The notes below the pieces were generated by a model. It was given only the letters and a program-made list of their open reading frames with translations, was not told the origin of the DNA and did not search any database. From NCBI GenBank assembly GCA_020744425.1, contig JAGMUV010000008.1, forward strand, positions 248,001 to 312,000: a stretch of 64,000 bases of DNA, given 5' to 3'. The position numbers were made by a program, and so were the translations under genes. This DNA is from Dactylonectria macrodidyma (taxonomy: Eukaryota; Ascomycota; Sordariomycetes; Hypocreales; Nectriaceae). Shown here in pieces: positions 10,570 through 21,120 of the stretch (its first letter is position 1; every line of letters starts with the position of its first letter).

Positions 10570-11699
10570 GAGATAGAAATTCGCACGGAAGCTAAATCGT
10601 GTGTTCATTAAGTTGGGGATCACAAGGAGGAGAAAGATTGACTAGGTATCGTATGACAACTGGATCTAGATGATTAATTTCATTTCAAACCACGGAATCT
10701 CACCAGAACGACACCAGTGGTGATAGCAAGCAGATCGAGACGGACAGCAACGACAATGTTAGAACCTGGTAAGGATAACCTCCCCGTGTCATTCATCCCA
10801 CTTTACTTACAGTTCCAGAGTGCGCCTTCTGCCAGCGACTCTATTAGTGGCAAGATGGATCAGATCACCCATGAGAACAAGTCCAAGACCCATCAGAAGT
10901 AGCCAAGGTTATGAATACCATTAGTATATAACAAAAAGCACTATCTAGGTCAACATTTCGAAGCGATCTAGACGCTCTTACTAAAGGGAAACAGACCCGT
11001 TAAGTGCATCACACTGTACAAAATGACGTTTAATGGATAGATTGACCTTCTCCTTCTATATTCTCCTCCTTTAGATAGGAAACCAAAAGAATTTCTTGTC
11101 TAACTCACAAGTGACCTTCTCCCCGGTCATCTGTATGTGATTCCAATCGTACGTGCGAAATGCTAAGCAGTTCATTCTGGCTTGCAATGCGAGATCTGCG
11201 ATGTTGCTTACAGAAATCCACCAATATGGTGACTAGGACGGATATGAGGCTAGAAACGGCTATACGTGTGGGTTAAACTGCCATACAGTTTGTAGCGTTT
11301 TATGGCGCAGTCATTTAGCGATATGTTCAACATCATAAAACAAATGAAATCAGTCCTGTAAGCGCAACCCATTTCGCAAACCCGTGCACTGGGTCAGGAG
11401 TTTGCCAGACGCGGTCACGAAACCAGCGATAACGCCAGAGAATACAATCTTCAAGCGTTCATCGAGACTTGCGCCATATCAGTCCAAGGGAGACTCCCTC
11501 CAGGTCAGACGCGGGGGGAGCAGCGGGAGTCCTGGATGGAAACTTTTATTCTATCTCGACCCAGCATTCGTGATTGTACATATATTGCTTGTACACACAT
11601 TCATACTCCATATAGTATGGTGCTTTAGGGTGCGGTTTCAATAGCTCCCGTCATTAGATATGTTTATACTGGGTTGTTTTTGGGTTATAGGTTACCATT
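10570..11699. other. Intergenic, no supported gene
   Basis: Only short frames occur, none with recognisable sequence. The right end is the 3' flank of the leftward carrier gene. Confidence 0.35.
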
Positions 11700-12987
11700 T
11701 TATTCAATTGTGTCCTGCAGTTGGAGCTTTCTGTTCCCTGTCGTCCTTGACTTCTTGATCAGTCGCACCACTATTTCATACACTAGCATTGTCGTAGCAG
11801 AGGCTGGTATCGCTCCTAACAAGCTAGTACCCATGCCAGAGTACAAGGCACGCCATCCTTCTTCCTGCAAAATTCTTCCGAGAGTGCTTATAATACCTCG
11901 GTATAGATGGGGAAACTTCTCCCGTGATGTCCCTCCATTGCAACCCTTTCCTTTCCGTGAACCACTCCCACGCACAGATGGGCCTCCGTTATTGCTTTGC
12001 ATTGCCGAAGCGACTAGCACAATGGGGTATATTTTCCGTTGGGTTTGCAATCTTGTTCGAATAACTTTGTGTGGATATGTGACCACAGTCGCACACGCTT
12101 TGCTCGCGGAGCTAGCTGTTAGTATCCCTAGGACTTGGAGCCATCCCTGGTCCTCATGCCAGTTCCCAAGCCCTGATCCAGTCAAGCACCTCTTGAACTG
12201 TTCATACAATGGAAACTGCACAGCTAAGTGCGTAACCCCAAGCAGAGCTGGAGTTAGTCCTGAATAGAATGACGCTACGCCTTCTCGGCAATACATCTTC
12301 CGAGCGACATCTATGGCGGACTTATATTCTCTCGGGGCATTTTTTATAGATGGACTTTGAGACATGAGTCTGGTCTTGATAACCCACAATGGATTCGTCA
12401 ATAATATAGAACAGGTACCTCCAGCAACTGCGGACACGCTTGAGGATGCCTACATACGTTGTTGCCCTTTGGCCTGATGTTAGGACTACCTGCAACTGTT
12501 TGGACAGAGTACATAATGGGGATGACTTACCATATCTCTCCTTTAAAGAATCATTGACCTTGTGATATGCCGTGAAATATATCGCACCCCTAGGAAGATT
12601 TGCCAGCATGGTCGGTCCCAATCCTTGGTACATGCCCGCCAACCCCCCTTGGTGCCATATTGCTCGCCCAGTGCCAATTAGACCTCTCTCTCGAAATGAA
12701 CGTCGTGTGCTGACGGAGTCGAGCGTCCACAACTGGAGTCCACCTCTTCCTTGTAGTTTGGTTTTCACAACGTCGAGAGGACAAATTATAACACTGGAGG
12801 CCACTCCACTGGTGGCTCCGGCAAAACTTCGAATCGAGGTGTCCGAGAAACAGGCTGTCAGCTGTTCCAGGTGGGAAAGGTAGGAAATTGATTCATGTGG
12901 ACATAGCTCGTGGTCAAGAGTCCTGAGATGGGTATTTTCGGAGTTTTGGGGCCTTGAAGGGGATGACTCGTGATACTTCCGAGGCAT
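11700..12987 (-). CDS. Mitochondrial carrier, NAD+/pyrimidine-nucleotide type (splice phase doubtful)
   Basis: Three mitochondrial carrier signatures are visible: PLDVVKTKLQ in exon 1, NPLWVIKTRLMSQ and YPHKVIRTRLQTQ in exon 2. The Trp in the second signature is typical of the fungal NAD+/pyrimidine nucleotide/FAD branch, so the substrate is probably a nucleotide cofactor moved across the inner membrane. Exon 1 starts at ATG 12987 (MPRKYHESSPSRPQ). A GTAAGT donor sits at 12530 and a CTAAC branch near 12484. The best acceptor, TAG at 12450, would make an 81-nt intron but puts the frame off by one. Acceptor CAG at 12428 (103-nt intron) keeps the frame but deletes about eight residues. The third signature has Lys where an acidic residue is nearly invariant. 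The gene may be decaying. Confidence 0.7.
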
Positions 12988-13561
12988 TATGGACTTGAGA
13001 GTTAACAAAAAGATAATGATGTTGCATGGACATTTATTTCGCCCCGTTCCCTTTCGTAGGCAGTGTTATGAACCTGCTGACGCGCAAAGGTGACCCCCCA
13101 CTCTATTCTTTTATGGGGCGCAAAGTCAAACCGCGAGATATTTCGCCACCTTTATGACGTATCCCTTCCTGCCCACTCCAACCGCAATGATCCGATTTTC
13201 CTCTCGTCGCAGATGGCTCTTTGTATTAGCTGGCCTCCTCAAGGATGATGTTATGTAGGGCGCGTTTGGCGTCGCAAACATAACCCCTGCTCGCGACACG
13301 TCGACACTCTCCATCCCGTGCGCGAAAGTTGCAACCCGGTGCCAACCCAGTCACCATTTTGTTCACAGTGGGCATCCAGTGAGAAATCGGAGTCAGGCCG
13401 GAACGGAAGAACGAACCGGCACCCAATTGTCGGCGACTGAACCCACCCAGTTCCGCCAGCGCTGCTATCAATTCAATTTTCAATCAGGATTTTCGTCGAT
13501 TGAATTGAGGGCATCACGAATTGAATTGGTAAAATTGATATTGATTGAATTACGTGTATTC
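12988..13561. repeat. hAT flank with AATTGA-rich subterminal repeats
   Basis: From about 13466 to 13550 the motif ATTGAATT and its variants (AATTGAATTG, ATTCAATTTTCAAT) recur in both orientations, just beyond the stop codon of the decayed hAT transposase. Clustered short subterminal repeats like these are where hAT transposases bind. 12988-13440 shows no gene; it contains the promoter side of the carrier gene. Confidence 0.5.
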
Positions 13562-16096
13562 TCACGTGTCAGCCCTCCAGTATTTTAAACACTCAATGGC
13601 TTCTAAAGACTCGTCAACTATACTCAACCGTTGCGGCCCCATTGTAAGCTTGGCTTGGCTAAATACACGCTCGCATTCTGCTGACATTGAAGGTATTTAG
13701 AGGATATCTATCGCCATTTGAGTAAGCATAGGGAAAGCTTGTTCTTGCCGTTGCCAAAATGCGATTGGGTTATCAAGCTTTTCAGGGGCCTTGCCAAACC
13801 ATGCCTTCAACTCCTCTGCAGCCGGCCCATTCCCTCCGGTGGGATTCTCGTAGAAATCCATGGGAAGGAGGTCTGGCAGGCGACCCTCCTGCTTATTGGG
13901 CTCCTCGGGGGTCTTGGGACGTAAGACCGGTTCCGTGACAGCCCAACCGTCAAAGAAGAAGCGTTGGAAGCGTTCAAGGATGAGATTTGCCTTGAACGGC
14001 TCCACACGACTAACCCAACGGGGCTGACAGGGACGGGTGAAGGGTAGCAGCAGCCCAATAGACCGGGGTTTGGCCCAGTAGCTCCTTATATCGCTCCAGC
14101 TGATTCAGGGCTAGCTGGCAGCAAAGGCGTAGATATTCCCTCGTATCATTGCGTGGTCTAGCTGATAAGGCAGCTTGACTGTGACCGTGTGATCGCTGTG
14201 ACGAATACTCAACCTCATAGTCATCCAAATGGCCCGGCTGCTTGCTAACACGGTGTGGTCATCGAGGTTCATCAGCGGTAGCAGAGTCAGGGGAACGGTG
14301 ATCACGTTGATCTCTGAACCAGGAATTCAGGCGAAGGAGGGTCAGAAGCTGGAGACTTGGCATGAGATTGAAGGGATGCAAGAGCCGCAGAAGCTGCTGA
14401 CGATTAACACGGGCTGCCAGCGGCCTTTGTGACCGAATGTTGAGTCCGAAGGTGCGATATTGCTAGAAGGTCCAGTAGCTCAAGTGGCTGTGAGATTGAT
14501 GACATAGCGCCTTCAGCTTCCAACGTGGCCTCCTAGAAAGGTTGAAGGAATTCTAGCGTTCTTTCTAGCATTTCCCAATCCCTACTGCTACAAGTATTGC
14601 CTTTAAGATCACTATCATATTCAGCAGTAAACTGGATGATCTGTGGCTTCTTCTTTAACGCAATAGTGATAACTGTATGCCATGAGGACCATCTCGTGAT
14701 ATTATCGATACCTAGTTGCTTACCTACAGCATCGTACCACTGATCGTTGTGTAGAGCTGAGCTCCGTATATAGACTGCAAGTGCATGTAGTTTTGCTAGC
14801 GCTGGAATGCCTTGCCAGCCAGCAAACCGCTCATCGTTGTTGCTGGCTTGCTGATGCGTAGTTGCGGCTCGCTGTCTCTCGCCTTTATAGATCTTCTCAT
14901 GGGCTGCTCCTGCCGCTCTTGCTGCTGTTATTCTTGCTGCGTGGTGGTGTCCGAATGTGCCGCAATATCCGCTGGATCCAGCTCATGTAATTGCTGAGAA
15001 CACTCCTCCAGCATAGTTGAACCGGGCTCATCGGCAGTAGCTTCGAGTGCAGCTCTAAGAGCTGCTTTTGAGCGAGCAAGAAGGAATGCTTGTAAGGCGA
15101 GATTGATAATATGGCCGATGTAGCGGATTCTGCGGCGTTTGTGAGGGTACTCAGTCTATATTGTAATTTAGTATAGGCTACAGCAGCATTAGCGGCCAAG
15201 AGTTAAACTTATACCTGATTCCGCCTCCAGAACCTTTGATAGCTCCTCTAAACAGGTGTCGTTTGATGTCGCATTATCGTCTATATAATATCCGAGGTTT
15301 TGAGCAGTAATATTGAACTTCCGTAGTCTACGGGCGATCAACACAGCCTGCGGAGCACCAGAATGGCTGTATTTGCACTCTGGCAGTCCCAGTAGTGCTT
15401 TCTGAAGCTTGAAGTCCTCATCGACCATTGAACGCATACAGCGAGTACGCTATGGCGATGTGGCGATGTCCAGAGATCGGAAGATATGTGTATCTTCGAC
15501 TGCGTTGTTTGAAGACTCTCGGCAAGCTGTGAGCTGTATACCGAGTAGTTCGAGTTAATATAGCCCATAGCGATCGTTGATGAGAAGGTCCCCGATGGCT
15601 GGGTTACATGCCAGAGCCAGATCTCGCAGCTCAGAGTACTCAACTGCCGAAAAGGGCAGTCTGCGCCTTGTTAGAAGCCCCACGAATGCCTCAATATAGG
15701 CTTGCTTATTAAAACAGCTGCAGAGAGCAGCCTGCGAAGGACGAGAGATGATATACGAATCGATAGCGTCAGACGAAACACTCAAGGCAAACGCACTAGA
15801 GGAGCATCATTTGCAGCCTCGCTTGCTCGTATAAGGGATCAGTGAGCCGTTTCTGCATGGTGTATAGCGTTGCCAGGCACTCGATTCGACCATGGAGGAT
15901 TCTGACAATGAAGACAAACGTAAGCACGATGTCCCTTGGTCTTTCTGCGCTTCGGGCCAAGCTCAACTTGGAGGTGTTTATCGGGATAATCTATATAGGA
16001 AAAGGCGTTGAAATTCCATGAAAGTTTCGATGCAAACGCACCGATAGAAGCGTTGTTAGTCCATGGGACTGATATCTCAGAAGCCCGAGAAGCCAT
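13562..16096 (-). pseudogene. hAT-family transposase, heavily decayed (hAT copy 1)
   Basis: Read right to left, the pieces fall in hAT order. First comes a BED-type finger (YVCLHCQNPPWS...HHAETAH near 15850-15920). Next is the segment IEAFVGLLTRRRLPFSAVEY and ALACNPAIGDLL at about 15580-15720. Then IHISSDLWTSPHRHSVLAVC, KALLGLPECKYSHSG and IDDNATSNDTCLEELSKVL, each in a different frame. RIRYIGHIINLALQAFLLA lies near 15100. QLERYKELLGQTPVYWAAAT and LHPSLSAPLG follow near 14050. Finally the C-terminal dimerisation domain (IPSMSAECERVFSQAKLTMG ... EAIECLKYWRADT) ends at 13562. Several frameshifts and TAA/TAG stops separate the pieces, so it is dead. No terminal inverted repeats could be identified. 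It is an old copy compared with the other two hAT elements in the window. Confidence 0.85.
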
Positions 16097-17444
16097 AGAC
16101 GCTGATAAGCAGTATGTTACTGCATGGCATGCGTTAACTGAATAATTTTCTTTAAGATCGAATCAAGAGCTTGTCAGGTAGAGAGATTGGTGCTGGCATG
16201 AAGTGTATTTGGAGTGTGTCACATCCAACAGACCAAGGGGTCATATATTTGATAAACCGGAAGTAAGGCCTCCCAGTTGTTCAGCCAGGCTCTTCAGACC
16301 GGCAGCCCGGAAGTCCGGACTTCTCGTCAGAGGTTGGTATCACCTAGGTCTCTCAAAAAGCAAGTGCTTTAACACAACGGCCTTGGAGGCCCAATTCATC
16401 TTGGGTACAAGAACCCGAACTATTTCCACTCATGAGATAGAAAAATCAAGAGCTTCTATCCTTATGATCCAGAGCCATCAGAAATTGTGACAGAGCGGTG
16501 GTAGCTCTCTAAATACCTAATGCTTCGTCGAGACCTGCAGCCTATACTGAGAGCTGCAACCTACACTGACATGCAGCCTAAGCTAATGAGGCCGGATGTG
16601 ACTAGTACCTATTATCTCTAACAGAGATTAGATGTAATTTGAGCTAATCAGGACCCCCTACCTTAGATGAATATTCATGAATATGAATACGTAAGTACAT
16701 ATTTTATTCATATATTATATGGATATGAATATGAATATATTCATGCATATTCAAATAAGACGTTATTTGAATATTCATATAGCCATGTCTGATCATACTA
16801 TTCAAAGTAGATGTTTCGTATCGCAAGCCACAGTAACAAATTTTCGAATCAACCTTTTCATCCTTCAAAATCAGGTCAAAGGATGCGTTCTGAATGCAGA
16901 TCCTTCCCAGAGTCTTGTGCTCTCACAAGACGTCTTTCAGCCTGCCGAGCCACACGCAGCGTCAAGCTCTCATACCCTCATTGGCATAGCTGCCATAAGA
17001 TGTGATGAAACTCCGGCACTTGGGAATACCTGTTCAAAAGCTCTGAGGAATCGGTAAATTCCGAATACTTTCTTCGGCAGTTCTGGTTGATAGACTGGAT
17101 ACCAATATCGATTACCACTAGAGCCCCTCCCCTAGTGACTATAATACTGCATTCCAGACGAGCTTGCAGTCTAGCCACGGCGTCTTCACAACCATCAATG
17201 GGTTTTCGGATTTTCAGATGTAGGCATCGTAGATGCCGCATCGGTGCGATGATTGTCACCTGGACGTCGTATTCCCAGCGTTACATGTATCGTTTAAACA
17301 AGGATTAGTAGAGAATGAGGAGGCGGCAAGGCGTATTTTTTACCTTAAAAACGAAATGTAATAGGGATGTGGAGATATGGATAGTTTTAGCTCGGGTTCG
17401 CAGCAATTAACTTTCCTTGAAGTTGCGGATCTGTAGCTATTAGA
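16097..17444. other. Region without a supported gene
   Basis: Apart from the palindromic cluster (16665-16785) the open frames here (for example 16719-17057 and 17259-16978) overlap each other on opposite strands and show no family signature. 16140-16660 is featureless. Confidence 0.3.
16665..16785. repeat. AT-rich palindromic cluster
   Basis: ATGAATATTCATGAATATG-type words repeat in both orientations. One perfect 12-bp inverted repeat, ATATTCAAATAA at 16747-16758 and its complement at 16763-16774, is separated by only 4 bp. It could be the end of a MITE or the decayed terminus of the neighbouring hAT element. Confidence 0.6.
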
Positions 17445-18350
17445 TTCCCCAGCCGAAGGCTATTTTCTATGCTCTTGTAGCTGGCCGGATCTAGTAATGT
17501 AACAGATTCTAATTCTTCCTACTAACTCATCTGACAATCTTAACATCAAACCCCAGCTCCCTAACAATTTCGACGTGACTATCTGGTAGTCGTACCCGTT
17601 ATTCCTTAACAATTTTATTTCTCCTGCTTATATTACCTAAGGATATTTCTACACCTCTCTTAGTAGGACTTTTAATTTTTTATAGCCAGAAGTCGAACCT
17701 ATATTGCACTTTAAGACTATGATTTTAATCTAGAAATAACCTCTTAAGCGTTACTATAGCGCTATCTATCTTCTTAAGCTTTATGTAATAATATCTAAGA
17801 AATATAATTAGTTCTCCCTCAAAGCATTCAGAGTACTAGTACTGACTAGAAACTTAATGCTAAATGCTAGCACTAACCTCTAATCCCGCCTGCTCTATTA
17901 TACTATTAGTTTGCATGTTTTAAGGCTCTATAGTAACCTCATAGTTTACTAGCATGACGATATCCATAATGAAATACCTTTTATAATTCTTACTATTCTT
18001 TAGCAGGTTAAATAGCTGCTCTAAATAGGCTGTGTTTTTTAGTAGCTCCTTGAACTTCTCGCCTAGTAGATCCATATGCTATAGTAGCGCTATAGTTACT
18101 ATTATTGCATTCGAACTTTCATAGAACCTCTTAAGGACTTCGTTAACTGAGGATAGAACCTTAGTCTCTTTGATTCTATGCGTTTAAAACTCGATGTTCT
18201 AGACCTAAGTAGGAGGGTTCAGTTTTAATATAATGTTCTTTAGTAATTTTTCGTTTTTATAGGATACGTATGCCTCTGTAAGCATATCTGGATATTTGAT
18301 AATACTGCTTATAAGATTATTTCGGTACTCTGCTGCATCTAAAGGGGGGC
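17445..18350 (-). pseudogene. Unknown gene destroyed by RIP-type mutation
   Basis: In one minus-strand frame the sequence keeps strong coding character despite about a dozen TAG/TAA codons. Segments include MLTEAYVSYKNEKLLKNIIL, VLSSVNEVLKRFYESSNAII, MDLLGEKFKELLKNTAYLEQ, NYKRYFIMDIVMLVNYEVTI, CFEGELIIFLRYYYIKLKKI and LPDSHVEIVRELGFDVKIVR. Nearly every stop sits where Gln fits the context (for example S-I-stop-H-stop-V-S-S). The protein looks all-helical, of TPR or repeat-helix type. I do not recognise a named family; a helical domain near the N-terminus of an NLR-like protein is possible. Start and end are not determinable. Confidence 0.5.
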
Positions 18351-19558
18351 GTATTTAAAATAGGGGCTTTGTATGATAGTAAAGCATTACGCTAGGTTGA
18401 GTATATTAACAGTAAGGTCTGCTAGAAGAAGCGCTTTTACAGCTGATGATTTATTCTAAGTCACTGTTTATATAAAGGGCAAAGAATTAGTGATCTTTTT
18501 AGTCTACATCCGGCCCTCTGGGACTAGGTTATGCTATAATCTTACACTAGCCATAAAGTTCCTCACACCAGTGTTGTAATGCTAGGAGGTAACAGACCAC
18601 ACTATAGCCCCTTTGGGAGCGGGTAGCTAACCATTTAATATGGCGTCATACTTCGTCAGTCCCTCGCCACTATATCATCGTCTGGGCTCGATGCTATGCT
18701 TCTGCGCCTCGCCTTCCCATGTACTAATGAGCCATGGGATGTCGCAGTAAAAGAACATTCTCGGCCAAAAGAATACTAACAAATCATCGCATCATCGATT
18801 ACTAGCCTCGTTTTTTTGACAGTTACCTGGCTTTAAGAGGGGCTGTCGTTCTAGACCGGTCCATTCTGGGACTAATTGTGGGTCACTATAACGCTAGTTC
18901 TAATGCCTGAAGATTGGGAGTGGCGTTGACGTTATTAGCACTAATCGGCCAGAACGGATCATAGCGCCAATCATGCATGCTCGGTGGGTGGGACATTTCA
19001 TTCCCCGATGATCAGCAAACAGGGGAAGGCGCACGTCCGCCGGGGGAAGTTGGAAGTTGGAAGTTGGAAGCTGGGCGTGATGGGCAAGTTGGGCAAGTTG
19101 GCGGCTCCATTGCGCTGAGTAGCCTTTCGGTACGAAGGTTGCAACAAGAGCCTGTTTTTACTAGTGGGTTGCTGCACATGTTGAGAAGAAGGCGTGGTTT
19201 TAAGTGGTCGGCTCTGGGTGGGTGGATGAAGAGACTTGGCCAATAGGGCGTGTGTGTGTGTTACCTTTGTTTTGCGTAGCCAATAAGACGTATGCAGCAG
19301 GCTTTGACCTAGCCAATAGGGTGAAGGCCAATAATTGAGACAGGGATCAAGAGACTGCGGTATAGATGGCACGGGGTTCGAAGTCCTGCTAGAAGATATC
19401 ATGATGCAGGTATGGATGCGCCCGTACGGAGCACGACGCGAATTTTTTGCAATAGTTTTCTGGCAAGTGCAGACGCGCCAGGTTGAGTAAACAGACCTTC
19501 CCCGGCTTGCTAAGGGCGCAGTGGACCAATGGGGGTATTGAAACAGTAACCTATTTAG
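18351..19558. other. Repeat-derived sequence, no gene
   Basis: The left part (to about 18640) continues the AT-rich RIP-like composition. 19040-19105 contains short tandem words (GGAAGTT three times, GGGCAAGTT twice). Open frames at 18977-19246 and on the minus strand at 19699-18998 overlap and have no recognisable product. Confidence 0.35.
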
Positions 19559-19686
19559 GCCAACCCAGACCGATCCAGACCACCCCAGACCGATCGGTCT
19601 GTCCGGTCTGTCGGTCTGATGAGAATGGCCGGTCTGTCGGTCTGCAGTCTGGCAGACGGACTCAGCCGGTCTGTCAGACTGTCTGT
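19559..19686. repeat. GGTCTG/CAGACC motif cluster
   Basis: Within about 125 bp there are three copies of CAGACC followed by six of GGTCTG, several as CCGGTCTGTCGGTCTG, including the palindrome CAGACCGATCGGTCTG. The cluster directly abuts the truncated LINE ORF1 at 19689. It may be a subterminal repeat array of a DNA transposon. Confidence 0.7.
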
Positions 19687-20281
19687 CTGTTAGCCACAAT
19701 GTTCTTGGCCTCGATGATCGCCTTGATCCTCCTCAGTTCTTCCTTGTTCCTACCGATGACCCTCAGGCGGTTGGTATTTCGTCCGTCTCTGGTCACTGCG
19801 ACGCATCGCCAACTAGGTTGGTCGCTATACGTTTGCATTTCCTGTTCAATGGCCCTGCGAAGCACTGCTGGTGTAGTATCTCCGATATGATCCTGGGGCA
19901 CCCTGGATGTGTCTTCTGTGCAGAACACCGGTTCCGGAGTTGCCGATTGAACCGTGGATGGAATTGGAATGGTAATACTAACAGGGGTTATTCCGGCAGC
20001 ATCCGCATATGTCTGGCTAGGCGATCGTGCTGCATAAGCATTGTTATGATATCCAACTGTAGCCGGGTTTGTTCCAGCTTGCAGCAAACCTGGGTAAGCT
20101 GCTTACGGACTTGGGATAACTCTTGTGCCATCTGGGCCGTGGTCCTAGTGACTTCTTCAGCCATACGATCGTGAAGCTTTGTAAACTCGAGCTGAAACTC
20201 AGTGATGTTATTGGATTGGATTGGAGCTGGATCCGAGCCTCGATCCAATCCAGTCCAGACGTGGGGACAGGCAGCCTCCAA
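19674..20281 (-). pseudogene. LINE (Tad1-like) ORF1 fragment
   Basis: The minus strand first shows a coiled-coil stretch (NNITEFQLEFTKLHDRMAEE, TAQMAQELSQVRKQLTQV, 20281-19990). After a frameshift it enters the Gag-like ORF1 segment of fungal Tad/I-type LINEs: SPSQTYADAAG, VFCTEDTSRVPQDHIGD, AVLRRAIEQEMQTYS, WRCVAVTRDGRNTNRLRVIG and EELRRIKAIIEAKNIVA. The element stops there. The RRM-like remainder, zinc knuckles, endonuclease and reverse transcriptase are missing, replaced by the GGTCTG cluster. ORF1 would have been an RNA-binding chaperone for retrotransposition. Confidence 0.7.
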
Positions 20282-20519
20282 TATATCCAGAACGGATTCC
20301 AGTTCATATTGTTACCCTTTTGGGACAATAAATGAGACGCTGAATAAGCAGATTTCGGGTAGAACGGGAATTGTGTCCTTGTGTATAGTTATGACAGCAC
20401 TTAAATAAGTGCTCATTATGCTCTCCAGCAACTTGCTTCTCCAATATGCACAACTCCCTTGGCGCTGTTGCAGTTGACACAGATAGCAGTGAGAACCACT
20501 TAGACGGGTCCTGCTCGAA

Positions 20520-21060
20520 TTGTATGTCTACCATACCCTACTGCCAGACAGAGTAGAGAACATATTGCTTTCCATTCCGCTTGAATTCGTCAGGTTCGAT
20601 CAGGGTTCCGGCGGGGTGGTTTGGGCGGGGGTTAAGATATGTTGGAGCAAGAATAACTCTTTCAGGATCAGGACGGCGACCGCTGCCAGGGCCGAAATAG
20701 CTGGAGATAGTAGCCCGTTGGACGGCTTGTTCAAGGACATGAACGGCCAATTTGTACCCAATTCCCCTTCTCTCAATTTTGGTGAAATGGCCTTTACAGA
20801 TCATTTCGTCAACCACTTATCTCCTAACCTGCAACCCGGGCTATTTCCCACCCCGGAATCGACTGACTGGATGAGGTACCCACCAACAGAGGCTTCCACG
20901 ACCCAGCTCATCGCACATGACTCCCCATCCGACACCAATTCACACTCTGACAGAACCGCAATGCCGCCTGCGGGCATCAGCGGCCACGACTGTCCTCGGG
21001 AAGCATACGATATCCTACGAAACCTATCTTTCCCCAATCCCAACAAAATTGACTGGCTAG
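20520..21060 (+). pseudogene. Fragment resembling the middle of a Zn2Cys6 transcription factor
   Basis: From about 20700 the plus-strand frame reads SSPLDGLFKDMNGQFVPNSP, HFVNHLSPNLQPGLFPTPES and GHDCPREAYDILRNLSFPN. The last segment matches the HDCxREAYDIL signature that follows the linker in AflR-like fungal C6 regulators. The Zn2Cys6 cluster upstream and the rest of the protein downstream are missing. hAT copy 2 begins within 100 bp. The opposite strand of 20538-20700 also has an open frame (LNPRPNHPAGTLIEPDEF), so the left boundary is uncertain. It would have been a pathway-specific transcription activator. Confidence 0.45.
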
Positions 21061-21120
21061 ACCTCGATTTTAAAGACGGTCCGACTGATGGAAAAAAAAG
21101 TATCAGTTTCAATGGTGTTT

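Noticed and set aside
11674..12267. 197-codon plus-strand ORF
   Set aside because: Antisense of the mitochondrial carrier.
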